From: Fragilaria radians
Taxonomy: Eukaryota > Bacillariophyta > Fragilariophyceae > Fragilariales > Fragilariaceae
Direction: 5' to 3'
NCBI GenBank assembly: GCA_900642245.1
Contig: CAAAJI010000131.1
Coordinates: 114,862-127,588 of the forward strand
Length of the DNA: 12,727 nucleotides
Of this stretch, positions 7,805-12,727 are shown piece after piece. Within the stretch, counting starts at the first letter, position 1. Each line of letters starts with the position of its first letter. A program made the position numbers and the translations under genes. The notes under the pieces were generated by a model. The model ran no database searches, was not told the DNA's origin, and saw nothing but the letters and a program-made list of their open reading frames with translations.

Positions 7805-8136
7805 TCATTGAGTGCATCGTAAAATTGACTCAATTCTTTCCCTGACTTTCGTAGTCCTGATACACAGAATGGCTTCAATGTCATCCTGTATGGCTTAAAC
7901 GATATGTCTGGTAATCCAATAACCCAGACATTCTATTTTTTTTCAAACTTTGACTTTAAGCTGTGAGGAACATACCTTACCAGTTGAGAGACCTGCAAGA
8001 ACCATTTAAGTAGGTAGCCCTTAAAACATTTGATTGTCAAAATTAGCAAATCATCAAGACAGGTTTTCATATAATCCAAACATGGACCAGTTTGGGCATG
8101 GTATCTAGAAAATAGCAGTGGCAAGCCAGAATCCAT
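7805..8136 (-). pseudogene. Ty3/gypsy reverse-transcriptase scrap
   Basis: The minus strand encodes LDYMKTCLDDLLILT, the catalytic motif of Ty3/gypsy reverse transcriptase, in which the Tyr before LDD has become Cys. It is followed by a helix and HSLKSKFEKK, matching the KSKF segment after the catalytic loop. A frameshift in an A8 tract (minus strand near 7940) leads to LGYWITR (7927-7907), another gypsy hallmark, and then IEAIL. An in-frame TAA (7897-7895) and the closing TGA (7807-7805) confirm decay. It is unrelated to the two copia remnants. No LTR, protease or integrase partner was found nearby. Confidence 0.65.
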
Positions 8137-8139
8137 AAT

Positions 8140-8890
8140 AGAATCACTATCTCATGAAATCTCAATGCAATAGTGAACCCTTTCAGAAGCAATTTTGCTT
8201 TGCGTCCTTCAGCACCCTTGAGATTTGAGTCTTCAGCCTTCTTTTTGCATGAAACACTTGAATTAATTCATTGATTAGGTATTTTTTCAATGCTTCTCTT
8301 TCTATTGTGGAATGATACTTTAATGATTGGCATCTAGGTAGTGGTCCATAGTACATCAATTGTCATGCCCGAGAAGTCTTTCTTGAAATCTTGTAGCATT
8401 GCTTTGCAATTAACACCCAAACTGGATATGACAGATTTCATAATGGACTCTACTGAATAGTTAGTAAAAAAGATTTTCACATTTCCGGTGCACAAATACC
8501 ATGTAAAAAGCTCTTTTTTGCACAAACGCATTTTAATTTAACGTAATACTGGTTCGCGTAATTCTTTTTCCCACTCAAAATTTCCTAGCAGTAGCAAAAA
8601 AAACCACAATGATTATTGGATGACATCACCAATATTCAATGGTCGATAATTTTAGTTTGTATTAGTTTGGGTTAATGAGGTGAAGAAATCTGTAAGGAGC
8701 CACGAAAGATATTTAGCTTTAGAATAATTCTTTATTTAGTGAATCACAATCTTAGTTTGAAGAGGCTCTCTAACACGTTTACATGTCAGGTATACAAAAG
8801 GAGTCCTCTTCTTTTCTGTTAATTGTCTTTTGTTAAGTTACGTTAAGTCAAGTTTATTTTGCTGCAGCTTGATCATTTGAAGATAACGGA
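8140..8890. other. No gene recognised; probable retroelement flank at right
   Basis: A 65-codon minus frame (8334-8531) has no motif I know. The right part, from about 8700, leads directly into the copia gag start at 8892 and should contain its 5' LTR and primer-binding site. I could not define LTR edges, because no second copy occurs in the window. A small imperfect tandem repeat (gttaagttac gttaagtcaa) sits near 8835-8854. Confidence 0.4.
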
Positions 8891-8891
8891 T

Positions 8892-9532
8892 ATGAGTGCA
8901 ATTTGTGTGTTGAACGTTTCGGGAAATAAAAATGATTGGTTTACATGGAGCGAAATGTTTTTGGCTAAAGCCAAGCGTGCTGGAACTAAAGACGTTTTGT
9001 TAGGAAAGTTTAAAATTCCAAGTCTTTGGATCCTGTTGATCAGAAGATAGAAGAAGGGAAAAGGTAGTTAAAGGCAATTGACTTGAATGAATTGGCCTTC
9101 AATGAACTTATTCTATCAATTGATGTGAGTAGTAGTGCCGGTAAGACTGCATTCAGTATCATCAAAAGTTGTGAGACGAAGGAGTATGAAAATGAGAATG
9201 CAGCGGTGGCATGGGAGAAGTTCAAGAAGAAGGATGAGCCCACCTCAGCCCCTTCATTCGTTAAGACTGAAAGAAAGTTCAGAGAAAGTAAGTTGAGCAA
9301 GGATGAAGACCCTGAAACTTGGATTACGAACTTGGAGGAGATTCGTCGTCCATTAGAGGTCATTGGATCAATCATGACGGATGATCAATCTATAATTGAC
9401 GTGTTGAATAGTTTGTCCAGTGATAACAAATTTCAAGCATTGCTTTTGGAGAAACGGATCGGGAATGCAGACAACCCGTTAACTATTGATGAGCTAAAGG
9501 AAGAAATAAGTTTGAAGTTTGAAAGGTTATGA
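8892..9532 (+). pseudogene. Ty1/copia gag remnant B (UBN2-type)
   Basis: The gag start is taken as the ATG at 8892 (MSAICVLNVSGNKNDWFTW), typical of copia gag N termini. A frameshift near 9021 and a TAG at 9065-9067 separate this from the core: LNELAFNELILSIDVSSSAG, AVAWEKFKKK, SKDEDPETWITNLEEIRR and LTIDELKEEISLKFERL, ending at TGA 9530-9532. This is the UBN2 gag domain that coats element RNA. It differs clearly from gag remnant A on the other strand, so the window holds two copia lineages. The core reading frame (9083-9532) is intact for 149 codons, suggesting a fairly recent loss of function. Confidence 0.8.
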
Positions 9533-10011
9533 TTAAAGTGCAATCAAAAAGTGATAAGGAAGAGAAGGCACTTTTCACTTCGCAGTTTAAAGGAAAATGC
9601 TGGAAAGTAAGGCCATAAGGAAGCCCAATATAAGTCCAAGCAGATTAAAGAGGAAAGAATTATGATCTTTGTAGCTATTGTAAGGAAACAAGACATACAA
9701 AGGCAAAATGCTACTAGTTAATGAAGAAGAAGCAAACTTAAGGAAAAGTAAATCTGGATGGCATAAGAAACGGTGTAGCAGGTACAGTAACCGACATTGT
9801 TCTTTCCTCCATTGAAAATAACAAGGATTTTGACCATGAGATGTGGAATGGTGACAGTCGTGCATCGCGTCATTATTGTAACAGTGACGAAGGACTGTAC
9901 GACTGTATAGCTATTTCTGAAGAAAGAACGGTTGGGAACGGCTATGTTATGGTTGCGAAGAAGATTAGGAAGCCAAGATGTGCTATCTACAAGAAAATGG
10001 CAAATGACTAA
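9533..10011 (+). pseudogene. Copia remnant B: zinc knuckles and aspartic protease
   Basis: Downstream of gag, a first zinc knuckle is wrecked (KCWK, then GHKEAQY in another frame, last Cys now Tyr). A second one is complete at 9670-9711: CSYCKETRHTKAKC, spacing C-x2-C-x4-H-x4-C, followed at once by a TAG. In the same frame comes a protease segment with WNGDSRASRHYCN, where D (9853-9855) is the catalytic Asp. The Gly after DS, needed in the active-site loop, is Arg (codon 9859-9861). NSDEGLYDCIAISEE and TVGNGY follow. The frame stops at TAA 10009-10011. A further scrap, LELWINLL in another frame near 10040-10062, matches the end of the protease domain. Confidence 0.65.
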
Positions 10012-10048
10012 TTGTCACTGTTGACAATGCAACGCTTGTACTAGAGCT

Positions 10049-10516
10049 GTGGATCAACTTGTTGGCAAGGATTTGCAACAGGAATTCAATCTCGGAAATG
10101 ACGGAGAAATTATCAAACAAATACAGGGATCAGTGACCTTGACGTTTGATGAACTTGTAAGGACTAATCATGGTTTTGTTCCTGGTGTAAGATTGACGCC
10201 AGTATTAAATGATCATGGAATGACTGTTATTGAATTTAAAAGGTCTTACTTGATAGACATCAACAAGCTGCATAAAATTCTCTGTCATTGTGGCGAAGTC
10301 AGTACAAGACTCACGGGAAAGGCATTAGGATATGAGGTTACGGGAATGTTTGAAGCATGGGAGGCATACTCAATTAGCAAGGCGAGACAGAAAGATGTTA
10401 ATAAGGAATGGAAAGGAGGAAGCACCACCCCTAGTGAGAGGCTATACGTTGATACTAGCTCAAACAAAGGGAATAGTTTTGGAGGTGCTAAATTCTGGAC
10501 CCTCATAGTAAATTAA
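10049..10516 (+). pseudogene. Copia remnant B: integrase N-terminal part
   Basis: This 155-codon open frame carries the gag-pre-integrase region and the beginning of integrase. The HHCC zinc finger keeps its two His (LHKILCH, codons at 10271 and 10286), but both Cys are replaced: Trp at 10358-10360 and Tyr at 10367-10369 in WEAYSISKARQK. After it come KDVNKEWKGGSTTP and RLYVDTSS with the first catalytic Asp (10451-10453), then GAKFWTLIVN and TAA. The rest of integrase, reverse transcriptase and RNase H are missing from the window. The few codons after the stop still vaguely follow the family pattern, so the break is by mutation first and by truncation or insertion later. Confidence 0.75.
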
Positions 10517-10780
10517 ATTGTTGGATAACAAAGAGATAATGTCACCAACATGTGGGTTAATGAGTCATACAATGTAGAATATTATAATGCATATGCCAAT
10601 TGAGTGGGATTACAAAAAAACTGTTTATTGTTTTGTTGCTACAAGAATGATAAAGTGAACAGCAACCAAGAACTTCCAGATTCCCGGAAAATTCAGAAGC
10701 CTTGAGCTTTACATTGATTAATGTCAGGCAGCAGCATATGCAGTTCCAGGTTATTGTTTTAATTTTGATAGAAAATACTA
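10517..10780. other. Unrecognised spacer between copia remnant and DNA transposon
   Basis: I see no convincing protein or RNA here. The first 20 or so bases may be eroded integrase. A 90-codon minus frame (10557-10829) has a Cys-rich, low-information translation and no motif. The stretch ends with TA (10779-10780), which would be the target-site duplication of the DNA transposon. Confidence 0.35.
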
Positions 10781-10787
10781 CCGTCTT

Positions 10788-10878
10788 CCCCCGAATATAA
10801 CAGAATTGTGTTATGGTTGAATAGAACACAACCCTTGTGTTCTATTTGAAAACAGCACAATTGTGTTATATTCGGGGG
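10788..10878. repeat. 91-bp near-perfect palindrome at transposon left end
   Basis: The two 45-nt arms pair around position 10833 in one continuous register. The outer part pairs cccccgaatataaca with tgttatattcggggg. The inner part pairs aatagaacacaa (10820-10831) perfectly with ttgtgttctatt (10835-10846) around a ccc loop. Only a few mismatches interrupt it (10803/10863, 10813/10853, 10815/10851, 10816/10850). Within it are two copies of an 18-bp palindrome related to ATAACACAATTGTGTTAT (10797-10814 and 10852-10869). It can form a cruciform, or an RNA hairpin if transcribed. Confidence 0.85.
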
Positions 10879-10964
10879 TATAAGTAACAACTTTTTGATT
10901 GGTCAGGATTGCGCAGTTACTGTAGAAGAATCTGGAATTTTACATTTTTATATTTTAAAAGATT

Positions 10965-12207
10965 ATGACCATTGAAAAATAGTCTTTGAAAACAAAATTG
11001 GATATAATCAGATCATATGAAAGAGGAATGACTGGAAAAGGTCTTCCAGCCATTGCAAAAGCAAATGGAATAAGAATTGAGACATTGCAAGGTTGGGTTA
11101 ATAGGAGAGAAGAACTGGAAGCAGCATTGTTAAATGCTGATGTTGAAACTCGAAAGGCAAGACGTTTGAATGGTGGCGGGCGTCCTGCAAAGTATACAGA
11201 AATGGAAGAACAATTGCATGGTTGGAAATTAGAAAAAAATGCAAAGGGTCTTTGTGTTAAAGATCACTATATTCAGCAAAAAGCATTAAATTTGTTTAAC
11301 GAGCTCCACACTGATGTGCAGGCGGTGGAAGAATTTAAAGCCTCCACAGGATGGCTCACTAATTTTAAAAATAGAAAGCGCGTTGTTTCTAGAAGACAAA
11401 CCTCATGTCGATCACTACCAGAAAATGCAGATGATATTTGTTGTCGATTCATTCAAGAAGTTCATAATATTATTGAAAAAAAGGCATTCAGATTAAGAAC
11501 ATTACCAATATGGACCAAGTACCCTGATATTTCGAAACTGAGCCAAAATCAACAATAACAACTAAGGGAAGTCGTGAAGTGTTGATGCGTAAAGGGGGAA
11601 CTTCCCACAAGAGTTTTACGGTCACATTTGCTATTACTGCTGATGGTGTTATGCTACGTCCACATATTCTTTTCTGTGGGTTAAAAAATAAGCCAGCAGT
11701 CCCCATTGATATTCTTGTTGAATGTGGAATGATGACATACTGCTTGATTTTACAAAAACCGTTATCCTAAGTCGACAAGAAACTGCTTTTTATCGTGATC
11801 CAGTTCTCTATGTTATAGATTCTTACGGTGTGCATCTCAACCTTGCAAAATCAAAGATTCTTGAAAAACATAATGTGTTTGTTGCAATTGTACCACCAAA
11901 TATGACAAACATTTTGCAACCATTGGATGTTGCCATGAACCGCAGCTACCAAGCATACTATCAAACTTGTTATGATGGTTACATTGCCCAAGCCTTGGAG
12001 GATACATGCCTGCAAACCAAAGCTGGAAATCCCAAAGCACCATCATATATGACAGTTAGCAACTGGACACTGGATTGGATTAAGACAATGACACAGGAGT
12101 GCATTCGAAACTGATTTACAATAACAGGATTGATTCCAAAATGTGACTTTGAACTGGACAAACTACATCTGCCTCTTAAAGGGATGCACTATATGCTGAA
12201 CTTTTGA
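10965..12207 (+). pseudogene. Decayed pogo/Tigger-like transposase
   Basis: The probable original start is ATG 10965, but TAG follows at 10980-10982. From 10983 a frame runs to 11558: an N-terminal HTH (KLDIIRSYERG..AKANGI), then a CENP-B-type HTH (GRPAKYTEMEEQL, TGWLTNFKNRKRVVSRRQT). The frame then changes by -1 in an A7 run (11476-11482) and reads IKNITNMDQVP with the first catalytic Asp at 11513-11515, followed by TGA (11525-11527). It continues KGSREVLMRKGG and ITADGVMLRPHILFCGLK. After a second -1 change near 11725, NDDILLDF leads to VIDSYGVHL (second Asp, 11818-11820) and ILQPLDVAMN (third Asp, 11926-11928), giving 35 residues between the last two. After TGA 12112-12114 it continues FTITGLIPK to TGA 12205-12207. 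This is the DDE_1 superfamily; the protein would cut and rejoin transposon ends in the nucleus. Confidence 0.85.
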
Positions 12208-12598
12208 GCAGTGATTTTGAATTAGACGTTGGTACTCTAGAAGCTCCTGAATGGTTTCTCCCTGAAAATGGATCTTCAACTCTGTTTGAGTGTTTGAATC
12301 AAAAGCTGTACGGCAGCAGCAATAGTTAGAAGCAGTATTGAGATCAACTTGTTGCATATATGAAACAAGATGCAAATATTCAAAATATTACGGATTCAGC
12401 ATATTTTGATTCATTGCTCAATGATGATTTTGCAGTGGTAGTGAATTGGAGATTTATTCAGCCTCTTCCTTGCACAACTGGAGTATTGAAGTTCATAATA
12501 AGCAATCTGTTTTTACGTATGCAGTTGAATATCCAACTATGAATGTTGTTCTAGCCAAATCCGGTGACTACTACGCAATTAAAATCCTGGATAACTAA
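12180..12598 (+). pseudogene. OTU-like cysteine-protease region downstream of the transposase
   Basis: Directly after the transposase the reading continues by a -1 shift (DALYAELLSSDFELD, APEWFLPENGSS) into a stretch resembling an OTU protease. Seen: LFECLNQKLYG (12282-12314), then NS-stop-KQY-stop-DQLVAYMKQD (12321-12368), then DSAYFDSLLNDDF. Another -1 shift gives GSELEIYSASSLHNWSIEVH (12437-12496), then YAVEYPTMN and SGDYYAIKILDN with TAA at 12596-12598. The OTU family pattern is DGNCLF, LYG, H..LR..VV.YM, YF..L, W-G-G..EL.A.S and a final HY. Here the catalytic Cys position (STLF) and the His position (YY) are both lost. The TGA at 12339 could derive from CGA (Arg). No separate start codon is evident, so an ancestral C-terminal fusion is the simpler reading. 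The OTU assignment is inference from motif order. Confidence 0.5.
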
Positions 12599-12617
12599 GG
12601 TAGTCTTATATTCAAAT

Positions 12618-12635
12618 AAAACACAATTGTGTTAT
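12618..12635. repeat. Palindromic 18-bp motif, right side inner copy
   Basis: aaaacacaattgtgttat differs from the perfect palindrome ATAACACAATTGTGTTAT at one position. It is preceded by ttcaaataaaacacaa (12611-12626), which matches the inverse of the left-end stretch 10835-10850 at all but one base. It lies 19 bp after the last stop codon and is probably a transposase-binding repeat. Confidence 0.7.
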
Positions 12636-12702
12636 ATAAAAAATGGTGTTATACTCAAACATAAGTCTTAAAGTTTCAATTTATGCTTTTTTCATGTTAA
12701 AT

Positions 12703-12723
12703 ATAACACAATTCTGTTATATT
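12703..12723. repeat. Right copy of the 21-bp inverted repeat
   Basis: Bases 12703-12723 are the exact inverse complement of 10794-10814. The match includes the single base that breaks the inner palindrome: G at 10803 on the left, C at 12714 on the right. This marks the true left-right partner pair of the transposon ends. Confidence 0.8.
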
Positions 12724-12727
12724 TATA

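Larger units (their letters stand above)
10781..12727 (+). mobile_element. Pogo/Tigger-like DNA transposon, decayed, right end at window edge
   Basis: The element begins after a TA dinucleotide with CCGTCTTCCCCCGAATATAA, a terminus of the style seen in pogo-like elements (inference). It contains a palindromic left end, a transposase with CENP-B-like DNA-binding region and DDD catalytic core, an OTU-like downstream region, and right-end copies of the same palindromic motif. A 21-bp segment at 10794-10814 is exactly inverted at 12703-12723. Outside that match the right side reads atttata instead of attcggggg, so the right terminus is either mutated or lies beyond the window. Multiple stops and frameshifts show that it cannot make its own transposase. 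Confidence 0.7.

Noticed and set aside
8700..10780. Search for LTRs flanking copia remnant B
   Set aside because: No direct repeat long enough was seen on the two sides; the right half of the element is missing from the window, so LTRs cannot be defined.
10557..10829. 90-codon minus-strand frame running into the transposon left end
   Set aside because: It crosses the proposed element boundary at 10781, has a low-information Cys-rich translation and no recognisable motif.
396..12345. Possible reassigned stop codons (TAG or TGA as sense)
   Set aside because: The remnants contain TAG, TGA and TAA in frame together with frameshifts, while the two intact transporter genes have no internal stops and end in TGA and TAA. 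Ordinary decay explains it.
1..12727. CRISPR array, bacterial operon or plasmid features
   Set aside because: No regularly spaced direct repeats, ribosome-binding sites or operon-like spacing; intron, Pol III tRNA and retroelements point to a eukaryotic nucleus.

Overview
The window looks like a piece of nuclear DNA from a unicellular stramenopile, most probably a diatom. Evidence for a eukaryote: a 50-nt GT-AG intron, a Pol III tRNA gene with A and B boxes and a T-run terminator, large spaces between genes, and decayed retrotransposons of several classes. Evidence for a diatom is weaker and rests on remembered family patterns: a reverse transcriptase with GTGQGSG..SP and FVDD motifs, Ty1/copia gag-pol with a KARQK.VNK integrase segment, and a two-domain FEX/CrcB protein with a long linker. 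The species cannot be told from the sequence.

Layout. Bases 1-3070 are a graveyard: an unrecognised minus-strand open frame with two TAG stops (396-935), a decayed reverse transcriptase on the plus strand (about 1026-1886), and a decayed Ty1/copia gag-protease on the minus strand (2011-3065). A short protein-like frame follows (3088-3264). Bases 3600-7010 are the live host island: a tRNA-Ala(AGC) gene (minus), a CDF/SLC30 zinc transporter with a huge His-rich loop (plus, 3869-5347), and, convergent with it and only 32 bp away stop to stop, a two-domain fluoride exporter (minus, 5380-7004) whose first exon is recovered here by splicing across 6819-6868.

Bases 7010-8890 are mostly featureless, apart from a Ty3/gypsy reverse-transcriptase scrap (minus, 7805-8136). 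Bases 8892-10516 hold a second, independent copia remnant (plus) with gag, zinc knuckle, protease and the start of integrase; it has lost several metal-binding or active-site residues. Bases 10781-12727 are a pogo/Tigger-like DNA transposon. It has a 91-bp near-palindromic left end, a 21-bp terminal inverted repeat matched near the right window edge, and a decayed transposase with CENP-B-type DNA-binding region and DDD catalytic motifs.

The most interesting observation is that the transposase reading continues, through frameshifts and stops, into about 130 codons that resemble an OTU-type cysteine protease. This suggests the ancestral element encoded a DDE-OTU fusion or a second OTU gene. The two host transporters both export ions from the cytoplasm (zinc and fluoride), but nothing beyond adjacency and overlapping 3' ends ties them together functionally.
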